From Phellopilus nigrolimitatus (Eukaryota; Basidiomycota; Agaricomycetes; Hymenochaetales; Hymenochaetaceae): 12,798 nucleotides of DNA. The stretch's first letter is position 1. The number at the start of each line of letters is the position of its first letter. The translations under genes and the position numbers were made by a program. Positions 1 through 9,779 of this stretch are shown in pieces. Location of the stretch: positions 1 through 12,798 of the forward strand of contig JAJOHG010000589.1 of NCBI GenBank assembly GCA_021029095.1. Direction: 5' to 3'. Under the pieces are notes generated by a model. That model made no database searches, was not told where the DNA came from, and worked only from the letters and a program-made list of their open reading frames with translations.

Positions 1-963
1 CCACGTTGACCACGGAAGCGATTGCTCTTGACGGGGATCTCGAGACGGAAACCTTGCATAGATGACGGCACCAAAAACGACGACAGTCGCAACGAGGTTC
101 ATGATGTTCGGTAGGCGGTCGCGCCAGAATGCCTCGCGGAGAGCGCGTCCCTTGTCATTCCAGGTGAAAAGGAGGTGGAAGAGCGCGATGACGGCACCCT
201 CGAACTCTGGACCACGACCGGTGTTGACGGTCGTTGGCGAGAACGCCTTCCAGATGATGGATTCGCATGTTTGTCGCAATGAACAGAGATATACCGGAAC
301 CGAGGCCATATCCCTTCTGAAGGAGCTCATCAAGTAAGATGACGATAAGTGCGGCGGCGACGAGCTGGAGGATGAGGAGCAGGCAAACACCGGGGCCAAG
401 GGAAGAGGGCGAGCCATAGAGACCTGTGAGGACGTAGACAGTTGCCTGACCGAGCGAAATGACGAGCGCAAATACTGTAGACGTGTCAGAAACCCATGGT
501 CAACGACGAAGAATTGAAAATTGAATACGCACGCTTCTGCGCGCCACCGAAAAGCGCCCTATCCTCCTTCAAGCTGAAGTCGACGTCGATGAGGTTAGCA
601 CCAGCGAGGAGCTGCATGATCATGCCCGAAGTGACGATCGGGCTGATGCCAAGTTCCATGAGCGTGCCACGGTTTGACGCGAGAATAACGCGCATCCAGT
701 AAAGAGGATCGGAAGAGTCGGAGGACATGATGCCATAGAGGGGGATTTGTGAGCAGACCAAGAAAATGAGCAGGGTCACCGCCGTCCAGAGCACCTTCTG
801 GTTGAATGGCACCTTGCGGTCCGGCGACGACACCTCGGGCAGGATGGGAAGGAACGGCCGGACGAGGTTCAGAAACCTGACTGTTGAGTAAACGAAGACA
901 AATGAGCTCAACGCTTCGTACAGCGCCGACGACGCGACACGAAAAAAACTTACAACCCGACAT
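1..963 (-). CDS. SEC61: Protein transport protein Sec61 subunit alpha, partial, with two apparent frameshifts
   Basis: Pore-forming subunit of the ER Sec61/SecY translocon, which moves nascent secretory proteins across, and membrane proteins into, the ER membrane. Model on the minus strand: exon 1 963-954, intron 953-881 (GTAAGT...ACAG), exon 2 880-533, intron 532-475 (GTGCGT...ACAG), exon 3 474 to the edge. Splicing gives the family N-terminus [13 protein letters not shown] and [19 protein letters not shown], then the first membrane helix (about 33-55), the plug/second-helix region with [20 protein letters not shown], and the loop [16 protein letters not shown], where exon 2 ends (residue 119). 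Exon 3 begins with the third helix ([20 protein letters not shown]) and continues to [12 protein letters not shown] (residue 188). After that the family sequence continues in another frame, and shifts again near 57-60. Read literally, translation stops at 157-155 after about 225 residues. The C-terminal 40% lies outside the window. Identity is very secure; the frame breaks could be real or assembly errors. Confidence 0.95.
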
Positions 964-1000
964 TATGAGCGACGACGAGAAGGAAAGAGTTGACTGAAGA
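964..1000 (-). promoter_or_regulatory. Pyrimidine-rich leader just upstream of SEC61
   Basis: Read on the minus strand, the bases directly before the SEC61 start are C/T rich (CTCTTTCCTTCTCGTCGTCG). CT-rich blocks before the start codon are common in highly expressed fungal genes, where transcription often starts inside or just after them. No TATA box was recognised. The role is inferred from base composition and position only. Confidence 0.3.
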
Positions 1001-3084
1001 CACGTAGCAGCGCGCGACGCTGTGTACCTTCCCCCGGATGCTGCCGGATATTCCAGGCTCCGCTCGCTTCGCGCTTGCCAGCGTGTCTGGACGTGTCACA
1101 GCGTGTCGCGAGTCCCCTGCGATAATTCAAACATAAAATCATACTCATGCACGTGTTGTCTAAACATCCGTCTCCTCGATCTCCCGATACGTATTTCTCT
1201 ATATTTCTACAGGGACAGCATACCGAACCTTCATAGATACAGCGAGACAGATTTTAGAGGATTTGGATATTGCGAATAAGCCAGTCAGGCTTAATTTCCA
1301 ACGGCATTCTTTCTTAGGTGCAGTCTATCGCCAGACCATGCACGCCACGCAATGAGATATGGGTTTTCCATCCACCATAGTCTCTGTGTACATCTTTTCG
1401 CGATCTTGGCTTCGAAATTTTTCGCTGAATACTACGTTGATCTCCAGAAAAATGTCGAAACTTGTCACGCTCGGAAATCAACATCTTATACGCATGCAGA
1501 TACGCATACTTCCCTCAAGTCGAACAGCGGATTCGTTAGTATTTTACTGGATATCCTACTTTCGCAGTATTAACTGAATCCGTTATGTCAGTCTGCTCGT
1601 CCGGAAGGACTCCTAGTGCTTATCTCTTTACCGTCTGAAACATTGATTTGTCCAAAAATTCCGTGGCTCATCGAAACTGCTGATCCCGTCGTAGCTTATA
1701 CGCACATTCTGACTGATATCTCCTACTTCAAGCATGAATATCCATGGCATTTTTTCGAGCGTGAGAGTCCGATGTCTGAGGCTGCTGCGAAGTTGGGATC
1801 TTGCTGGATGGTATGCCTTCTAAGTACGTATATATCCCTTCTTCCGCTCCCTGGGATCATTGAAATAAAAAATCAGCTGTTGTAGAATTTAAGAACGTTA
1901 CAATGATGCACCGGGTTTTACGTTGAGATATATGCTCTTCTTCTGATAGCTACTATCTGGGCGCTGCTGCTTTCAGAAGATCCCGAGCCTCTTGTCTCCG
2001 TCGAACTTTCAAGACTCTCATAAGGATTACGGACTTCTTTATCATACACAAGTGCATCTTGTATAGCATAAAAACTAATCTACCCGTAATATCTTTCTTC
2101 AAGTTAGACCAACGCTACGAGTTCCTCGATTTTCACGGGTACCGAGACTTCATCCGGACTGGGTTCCGACGGGGCTTCAAGCTTTGCTGAAAAAGCTGAT
2201 TCCAGCAACCTGTGAGGCTGGACAGGAACCTTCGAAAAGAAGATGAAAACATCATTGGTACGTTCAGTTGAAATGGGGCTGGCCAATAATGTATGTACAC
2301 CTTTTTTCCTTCGGAGAAGTCGGTAATGAGACCAGTATGTATAGACCAACACAGTGCTGTTTAGCGAAAGAAGAGTCTCCATATTGAGTCTAGTAACCAA
2401 GCGAAGAGATGCGCTTTTACAGCAGGAATGGATGGACAGGCGGAAATCTGAGATGTTGCTCCCTTACAAGTGTGTTTCCTTGGTATTAAGTAGGTCCAGG
2501 AGATCTGATATTAAGGGAATTGTTGATCTATAGTCAAAAGTTGAACAAGCAATCTCTACATGTTATACGAAACGAGTGCTGCGCATCTGAAGTACAATCG
2601 CACATTGGCAGCATCAAGTGATTGGGAGAGATTCAGAATGCAGCGAAGCATTTGTGACTGCAAATGCAGTACACATAGAATCGCCTTGCTGAATGAGATC
2701 CTTGTTCGTTCACTAGAATAACGGGGACAAGAACGAAATACTTCGCACAGGGTTATGATATAGAAGCATTCTTCGGTGCTTTGAGCGCTGATTTGAGCCT
2801 CGGCGGTTGACCGCCTCCCATACGGAGAGGCGAAGAAGGCACCACGCCTATGTCAATTACCGACCCTGACAAACACATGCTATTTCATCATCATGCCTGT
2901 CCTCGCAGAGCATTCACCACGACGCGCCAGTCGTCCATGAATGGCACATGGACACACCCGCGCCGATGGCGTCCCGGCTGTACGTCCCTGTCCACGGCGG
3001 TGATGGCAGGACGGTCGAGCACGAACATCCGCATCCAGAAGCTACGAAGCTCGAGCTGCATGCTGGGAGCTTGCACGCTCTGTA
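1001..3084. other. Gene-poor stretch between SEC61 and the kinase relic
   Basis: I see no gene I can support here. Its left end should hold the SEC61 promoter. Short open frames occur on both strands. One on the plus strand (1616-1885) has an ordinary-looking amino-acid mix but no ATG start and no family I recognise. One on the minus strand (2400-2104) ends in an acidic, proline-rich tail (EAPSEPSPDEVSVPVKIEEL) that reads like a real C-terminus but also has no recognisable domain. From about 2868 to 3084 a plus-strand frame in phase with neither neighbour (containing PAPMASRLYVPVHGGDG) is open, and may be decayed sequence 5' of the kinase remnant. Confidence 0.5.
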
Positions 3085-3518
3085 CGACGCTCAACGTTAA
3101 AAGCATGGGCAAGGGCAAGCTGGCATACCATAATATCACCGGCGGGAAGGTCGATCTGCACACTGGCAATTTGACACATTTTTAGTGATCTCGCTCTCTA
3201 CCTGCCCACTAGCGATAACAGAGATGAATGGCATCGTTCCGGCGGGGGCGAACCAAGTGTTAATGTTGGAGGACACGTTAAAGGATAGGCAACACTGTCG
3301 ATGCTGCTACACCGCTGTCCTACACCGCCTATCTATCTGCGGCGTGAGGGAAATCATCGCACACTTACTACATGGTGCTCGAGTACGTCAACGGTGGGCA
3401 GATGCTCGACTACATCATCAATCATAGCCGCCTCCGCGAGCGCGCCGTTCGCAAGTTCTCCACTCAAATCGGCTCCGCATTCTACTTCCGCCGCCGCAAA
3501 GTCATCCACAGCGACCGA
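3085..3518 (+). pseudogene. Decayed fragment of a Kin1/PAR-1-type Ser/Thr protein kinase
   Basis: Three blocks in correct order but in different frames match fungal Kin1 kinases (polarity and exocytosis regulators). Block 1 (about 3087-3161) reads TLNVKSMGKGKLAYHNITGG, a damaged glycine-rich loop; the family has TLGAGSMGKVKLA. Block 2 (3289-3364) reads ATLSMLLH and then [11 protein letters not shown], the helix C to strand 4 region. Block 3 (3366-3518) reads [18 protein letters not shown], then [19 protein letters not shown], then KVIHSD, i.e. hinge, helix E and catalytic loop. The HRD motif is now HSD (3507-3515), the nucleotide-binding glycines are replaced, and no VAVK lysine is seen. A duplicated CTACACCGC (3308-3316 and 3321-3329) and an extra base near 3365 break the frame. 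The catalytic C-lobe (DFG, APE) is not recognisable downstream. It cannot encode an active kinase. Family assignment rests on recalled Kin1 motifs. Confidence 0.72.
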
Positions 3519-4753
3519 CCACCTTCGGATAGAAGTCCACGTCCAGGGCGTGGTGGTAGTGACGCGACAAGGTGTAATCGTGCCTGCGGCGCTTGGGTTT
3601 GCGACCGTCGCCAGCTCCTATCGCCGCGCATGTCAATAACTTTGCATCCAGCCTTGCGTGAGGACATCGGCTAAGGGTGCATGGAGTACATTTGAGATAT
3701 CATTATAACAAAAAGAATGAGACGAAGCCTTACAGGAATGACCGTTGTGTCTCACCCGCTGAGCCTCCTCGTCTCCTTCATCCGCTCTCAAGAAGAGCTT
3801 CCGACCCGCAAGCACTCGAATCCTGTGTTTCCTTCGTCTGCAGTCGAGTCGAGATTCCTGTGGGGAACGACGAGCGGAGCTGATACGGAATGACGCTCCT
3901 CACGCCTAACCGTATCACTAGCTGAGAGCGTGCGCATGTCCAAAAGCCGTTCGGATTAAAAAAATTCCGTACGACCCGTACCGAAAACGTGTCATCTGCG
4001 GTGTATCATGGAGCCCAAAGGAGACGTGCGCGTGATGTGCTGGCCTGTAACCGAGAATGAAAGACGTTAGGCAAAGTTCAACAGAAGTGTCTCACAGACA
4101 CATTCGCAGTTGAGCCAAAGCGGGAAAAGAGTAGTTCTGCGCAAGACTGGACTGGGGCGAGTGCGCAGATGGCGTAGTCGGCATGTTCCGAGCAGCGTCG
4201 CGGGTCTTTGCCAACCGTCTTCTCCTCTTCCTTTCCACTGCAAATGAAGAGAACGGCCGTCATTGCGCGATTCGAGTTCGTAAATTGGAATTCAAAGACT
4301 GGGTTCTTTCTCCTCCTGTTCCTTCAATCATTCTGTTCTTTCAACCAAAAAAATGCATTTTACGCGTGATTCAACTGCAGTACTCCAGCCTCACGCATGG
4401 AACAGGCACTCTCGGCTCTCGGATACACAGCTACGCCTTGCGTATGTAAATCCACACATTCGACCTATATTTGTACCTCGACTCAAGGGCTCCGATACGA
4501 CGAAGTCGATAAGGTAAACATCCAAGCATAATTGAAGTGACTGGATCTTCGAAGAGAAGCCATATCATGTGAGCTCCGCACCATTCTATTTTGCAAGGTG
4601 GACTTCTATTGTGACGTTGACATATGATACTATTTCGTTAATACAGACTTTCGCTAGCCTATTCTGGTTTTTTATCGCCACCTTGTGGTACGAAACCTAT
4701 GAGACCTTTCATAGAGAATAGGAAATAAGCGGGAGAACAACCACGAAGTCCGA

Positions 4754-4781
4754 CGGACAACGGACAACGGACAACGGACAA
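4754..4781. repeat. 7-bp tandem repeat, 4 perfect copies of CGGACAA
   Basis: Four back-to-back perfect copies of CGGACAA, about 260 bp before the start of the downstream monooxygenase gene. The unit is not a multiple of 3 and sits in non-coding DNA. It could be a simple microsatellite or a cluster of binding sites for a zinc-cluster-type regulator (CGG is a typical half-site). Only the repeat itself is observed. Confidence 0.9.
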
Positions 4782-5013
4782 GAACCGACCCGCACAGTTC
4801 TTTACCAGATGCATAATAATGTCCTCCGGGCTGAACTTCTACCAGCCGCTTTCGCGAACACTGATTTGAGAAGAAGGTACGCGTGTAAGAGCTTGGTTCA
4901 CTGTGTGAAACTAATGTCAGTCAGGAGACGCTTTATCCACACTTCGCCGCGATACCCCGCAGCAATGTGACCTCTCGCTCTCGTTATACGTGTTGTATCA
5001 GCGCGATTAGCCT

Positions 5014-5020
5014 CTATATA
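5014..5020 (+). promoter_or_regulatory. TATA-like sequence before the monooxygenase start
   Basis: CTATATAT lies about 20 nt before the ATG at 5040. It is too close to the start codon for a classical TATA box unless the 5' leader is extremely short or translation begins at the next in-frame ATG (5076). Weak call from sequence alone. Confidence 0.2.
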
Positions 5021-5039
5021 TTCTCGGAGTACGTTCGCA

Positions 5040-7671
5040 ATGCCTGCTATCGACGCTAACGCTCTGACTTCTGCCATGTCTCCGGGAATCCAGCATGCCT
5101 CCAAATCGAGCTTCAATCTCAGCAACTCGTGCATTGACGATGACAGGCCTTTCAAAGTCGTCATCATCGGAGCGGGTTTCAGCGGAATTATGGCTGGTAT
5201 CAGGTCCGCTATCTGTGAATGCATATACTGCGATTGCGTCTGCTAATTTATTCTCTTAAGGTTTCCGCAGCGAATGAAAAACCTCGACTTGACGATCTAC
5301 GACAAGAATTCTGGCGTGGGTGGGACATGGTTCTCGAATAGATATCCTGTGAGTGTATTAATTTCATGTTTTTGCGCCGCCTTAAAACCGAAAGGATCTC
5401 GTTCTCAGGGCGTGGCTTGTGATGTTCCTTCTCATTGCGTACGTTTCTATTGAACTTCACGGGGAACTCGCTGAACGTTGCTATCTCTGCAGTACCAGCT
5501 CACATTCGAAGAAAATGTGAGTCAACTGTGAACATTTATTCCATGTCTTACTCGGGTGTTAATCAGTTGCATGTAGTCGCAATGGTCTTCGTTCTACTCT
5601 CCTGGACCCGAGATACGAGCCGACCTTCAGCGCGTCGTCGACAAATATAACCTCATGCGCTACATCAAGCTACAGCACGAGCTGATACACGCACATTACC
5701 ATGAGGACAGCGGAAAGTGGCATCTCAGGCTTCGACGACCTGTGCCAGGATGTGCGACCGCCGACGAGCAGTTTGAAGTCATTGAAGACACTGCGGATTT
5801 CGTTCTTGCCGGCGTCGGCGTTCTGAGTCGCTGGCGCTGGCCGGATATTGAGGGCCTCAGTACCTTCAAAGGGAAGATTGTTCATTCAGCGGGCTGGGAA
5901 ACGGATGAGTCAGGACATTGGCAGAGTAGCGTCGCAAATTGGGGTGATAAGAATGTCGGCGTAATTGGTGTCGTACGTCCTCTTTTATTCTCCTTTTGTC
6001 CTGTGGTAATTGACAATATGGATCTTCAGGGCTCGACGACGACGCAAATCGTACCTGCTCTCCAGCCTCTCGTGAAGCACCTGTACAACTATGTCCGTGG
6101 AAGGGCATGGCTTTCGCCACCGTTTTTCATTGACAAAATGTCTGAGCTTTTGAACCGCGAACAAACCACAGGGAATTGTAAGGATGACTAAATTTCCTTT
6201 CGCGATTGTCGCTCAAATCTCATTTGAACTTCAGATACGTTCACTGAAGAGGACAAGGAAGCACTGAAGGATCCCGCGTTCTTCAAAAACTTTAGACGCG
6301 TGCTCGAGTCAGAGCTCAATGTGATTTTTAACAACTGCATTCCTCATCCTGAATTCTGATACTTCTCTTGTTTCTCAGTCCTCGCATTTCACAACTATCA
6401 AGGGATCGGAAAAGCAAAAGACCGCACAAGAGGAATTCAAGAAGCATATGCGTGAAAGATTGACCAAAGAGCCGTGGATCGCAGACCACCGTGCGTTTTA
6501 TTACTACTTACAATTCCTTAGGTATCGATAAAGTTCTATATCCAGTGATGCCTAGTTTCTCAGTAACGTGCAGACGTCTGACGCCTGGACCAGGATATCT
6601 CGAGGCATTGTGCGAAGATAACGTACGAATCGTTTAATTTTCTCGACTCAAGTATCTGATCTCTTCGCAGGTCAATTTTGTTCCGACGCATATCAAGCAA
6701 ATCACAGAGACGGGTATCGAGTTAGTTGACGGGACTCACCACGATCTCGACGTGATCGTTTGCGCTACCGGTAAAGAACTGCTGGACAGCATGCTCAATT
6801 CTCCACTAATCTCCTGTACGATAGGCTTTGATACGTCTTATCAATATCCGTTCACCGTTGTTGGCCGTGGCGGAAAGACTCTCTTAGAGCGCTATACTCC
6901 GCATCCGGAGACATACTTATCACTCTGCTCCGACGGCTTCCCGAACTGGTTCATGACTTGTGGACCCAACTCCGTTATCGGCACGGGCTCTCTGCTCATC
7001 ATCATGGAGCGCCAGATTGACTACATCATCGAGGCGGCAAAGAAGATGCAGAAAGAGCATTTGAAGAGTATAGAGCCAAAGAGGGAGGCCGTCGCCGACT
7101 TCGATGAGTATCTCGAGGTACGTATTGTAGGCCTCGCTTGACCTGAATCTGACCCGGAATGTTTCAGCATTACTTCAAAACGGTGGGTTACTAATGAACA
7201 TCTCAGAGATGTTGCTCACTCGTAAGATAGACTGTTTTCAGTGAGGAATGTCGGTCGTGGTATAAGTTAGGCAAGGCAGACGGTCGCATCGTCGGACTAT
7301 GGCCAGGTACTCGCCACTTCTCTTTAGTAGGAGCTATTCTATAAGCTAATTAAATTATAGGATCGAGTCTTCATGCGATCAAAGCATTCAAAAGCCCGCG
7401 TTGGGAGGACTACAATTATGAGCCTCTTGGCGGGATTCAGAATCGCTTTCACTGGCTCGGGGATGGATCGACGCACAACGAGAAATATATGACCGGGGAT
7501 CGTACGTCTTTGTTTCGCTTGTGTTGAAGTTACATTGGATTTTGATTTCATGATTATAGGGGCGTGGTATTTAGATTCCGATGAAGTAGATGTTCCTCCC
7601 AGTAAGTCAACTACGCTTGCTTTTCATACTCGTTCTTACCTTCGTAAACATATGCAGTCCCTGGAGCATAA
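5040..7671 (+). CDS. Flavin-containing monooxygenase, Baeyer-Villiger type (complete, 16 exons)
   Basis: FAD- and NADPH-dependent monooxygenase that inserts oxygen into a ketone or oxidises heteroatoms; substrate unknown. Exons: 5040-5203, 5261-5348, 5409-5438, 5493-5516, 5577-5972, 6030-6177, 6235-6320, 6379-6490, 6546-6622, 6671-6770, 6825-7117, 7168-7182, 7231-7306, 7361-7501, 7560-7601, 7658-7671. All 15 introns are GT-AG, 48-60 nt. They join into an unbroken 601-residue protein, a normal family length. Motifs: FAD site VVIIGAGFSG (GxGxxG, 44-49); GGTWFSNRYPGVACDVPSHC (75-94), including the Asp after YPG; BVMO fingerprint FKGKIVHSAGW (199-209, FxGxxxHxxxW); NADPH site VGVIGVGSTT (229-238); CATGFDTSY near 406-414; HPETYLS and GFPNWF; C-terminus VPPIPGA. 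The GxGxxG motif directly after a short N-terminal tail supports the ATG at 5040; 5076 is an alternative. Soluble, with no signal peptide or membrane anchor seen. No partner gene is adjacent. Confidence 0.95.
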
Positions 7672-8113
7672 TGAGCGGTCGTAATACTAAATGTAAATAG
7701 AGGTGACTCGTAAAAGGCGAGTGAGAGCACATTAGAAATGTAATGAAGAAAAAAAGAAAAAGAACAGATGCTTTCAACGCGAAGAACATAGCAAGTGTAT
7801 CTACAGATGTTTATATGAGAAATGCAGTACGCTTCAGTGAGCATGACGAAGAGCAGGGTGTGGACGACCAATAAATGCGTTAAGCGGGCACAAGATAGTG
7901 TCGCAGTGGATATGATGAGATTCGCGGAAGCCCAGTCGTGACAAAGGACTACATAGGGCATCTAAATACTAGAAAGATAACAGCCATGAATTCAAACTTG
8001 AGCTCACGGAAGAGAAGCACTAGTCTCTCCGGATATCACAAGACAATTCACCGTGAAAAATCTACATTACAGTTTACAGAACACAAACGCCAGTAGAGCG
8101 ATCCAGCATCCTG

Positions 8114-8131
8114 TTTTTTTTTTTTTTTTTT
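8114..8131. repeat. Homopolymer run of 18 T
   Basis: An uninterrupted T18, i.e. A18 on the minus strand, in non-coding DNA; a shorter T run follows near 8239. It may be a simple replication-slippage tract or the tail of an old retroposed copy on the minus strand. I found no target-site duplication or element body to support the second reading. Confidence 0.9.
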
Positions 8132-8961
8132 AAATGTGTCTGCATGTTGGACAGTCTCTTTGACCTATATACCGTCATTAGTTTTCTCTATATGGGGTAC
8201 AAGCATCGGCGACGCTCGAATGTTGCCAGCGTCCTCGTTTTTTTTTACTAGTTAATAATAGCTCTTCGAAGACTTCCATAAAACTGACTCGGTGTGGCAC
8301 AGAAAGAACGTTGCATGTCTCTTGAAAGAAAGCGCAGTTCCGCACAAGATTTCTAAACGTGGTATTTAAAACGATTTGACACCGTGGCAGTTGATAAAAC
8401 AAATCAAGCGAGAAACTATCCCAGTTCGCAGAGATCTAGAAGGAGAAGTGTGGCAACTTAATGCTGGCGAAAATGGAACTTCCAAATCAATAAAAAGTCA
8501 GTACCTATCGAGATTCGGCGGTTCCGAGATTCTTTCAATACTGAGAAGACGATAGACGTTGCTTGGTACTGACCGCTATTCAGGGTCATTGAGTAAAATA
8601 CATGCGACGCCATGGGTCGCATCGCGCAAGTGCTCATCGAAAAGGAAGAAGTTCTATCATTGCACAATCAAGACGAGATACCTCAGAGATTCGCTACCTT
8701 CGGTTTTATGTTGGCAGGACCGCTGGGAAGATGTCCAATTTTTTTAAGCGCTGAGGAATTAACGAGAAATGCTAGTCAGCACTAGCCGGGGATCGGTATC
8801 CGCCTGGAGGCACTTTCGTTCACACGCAATTCTTCCATATTTTGTCATACAACGGTCTGGAAGGGTTAACAATACATAGACGACATTCTGAGAGCAGAAT
8901 AAGGTCAAAAGAAGTACGGACTATTCCGTTGGTAGGTTCTTCCTTGTTGTATTTAGTTTTG

Positions 8962-8980
8962 TCGAGTCGTCGAGACTCGA
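8962..8980. repeat. Short inverted repeat (7-bp arms)
   Basis: TCGAGTC and GACTCGA face each other across 5 bases, able to form a small hairpin in DNA or RNA. It lies in a non-coding stretch. The arms are short enough to be chance, so no function is proposed. Confidence 0.5.
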
Positions 8981-9779
8981 TGAGGACCCGAATAAAATAG
9001 GCACGAGGGCATTGAGGTTATTCTCTAAAATTGTGATACCGCTGAGCATTACCGGAGATAAGTCTGAGCACGAAATAAACTGGTGCGTGGCGCGTACATC
9101 AAGAGGTTGAGTCGACTTCGCTATTTACCGAGTCGTGATCCTCCCTTGCGCTCGAGCTAAGAAATAACTACGGACACCGTCCACAACTCAAGGAAGCATG
9201 CCAAACTAGTCAAGCTGAAAGCTATGGCAACGAGAATAAACTCTGCGGGCTTGAAGATTCAGGAAAAAAAGAAACGGTAGCAATTCAAATTTCATATCCA
9301 TCCGAAGCCAGGGCTAGCGCGCGCGCACGCGTAAAATACCAATTGGAGTTTATCCAAACCCGCTGCATCCCCGCTTGCTGAGCGTTCCGGAAAACGTGTC
9401 AGGTCGATCAGAAGCTCCAGACGTCGCGTTGTTTATTCATTTGAGGACGCGTCACGGTCGTATTCAAGCAAGCTGCCGTATTTCCTGCCCTAGCGCGTCC
9501 AACCAGAATGCTCGGGCCTCGTGCTTCGCTAGTACTTTATTCTTTAAGGTCCCCGTACCCCCCGCACGACTTCATTTCGTTCTGTCTTCCCTCCAGCATT
9601 CGGGCACTTGTGACTTTTATATCAGCTGTCTGCACTCCCGTTGTCGGCCACTAGCTGCTGCCTCCGTGGATCTCTCCCCTACCCCTGGCTTGGACGCTAC
9701 GGCGCATAAAGGGTCGGTTACTGGTTTGGCTTCTGAGATTGAAGGAGTGAGCGGCGCTTTTTTCGATGATCCGACTTAC

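Larger units (their letters stand above)
3519..5039. other. Gene-poor stretch between the kinase relic and the monooxygenase
   Basis: Nothing here is clearly coding. A 51-codon ATG frame (3738-3893, plus) and an 88-residue open frame (4183-4449, plus) have no recognisable domain. The right end should contain the promoter of the monooxygenase gene. A short tandem repeat lies at 4754-4781. Confidence 0.5.
7672..9779. other. Gene-poor stretch downstream of the monooxygenase
   Basis: This stretch holds the monooxygenase 3' region (an AATAAA occurs at 7870-7875) and the upstream region of the next gene. I see no supportable gene in between. Open frames on the minus strand (8402-8178 and 8667-8458) are short and unrecognised. 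Near 9618 a TTTATATCAG element is followed by C/T-rich DNA up to about 9690, which could be the promoter of the gene at 9780. ACGCGT occurs at 9327-9332 and 9447-9452. A plus-strand frame stays open from 9375 but has no ATG before 9780, so I treat its first 400 bp as non-coding. Confidence 0.45.

Noticed and set aside
62..702. Plus-strand open frames at 62-337 and 496-702
   Set aside because: They lie antisense to well-recognised SEC61 exons and have no family resemblance; shadows.
2802..2815. GGCGG-TTGA-CCGCC hairpin
   Set aside because: A 5-bp stem only, with no T-run or neighbouring gene end; chance level.
6752..7141. Reading 6752-7141 as one uninterrupted exon
   Set aside because: The stretch includes intron 10 and the start of intron 11. 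Removing them restores CATGFDTSY and the conserved HYFKT/VFSEEC continuation.
7611..7961. Minus-strand 116-residue hydrophobic open frame
   Set aside because: It overlaps the last exons and introns of the monooxygenase, and has Cys/His/Ser-rich text with no recognisable domain; likely chance.
8114..8131. T18 as a Pol III terminator of a small RNA gene
   Set aside because: No A-box or B-box promoter or foldable small RNA was found upstream on either strand.
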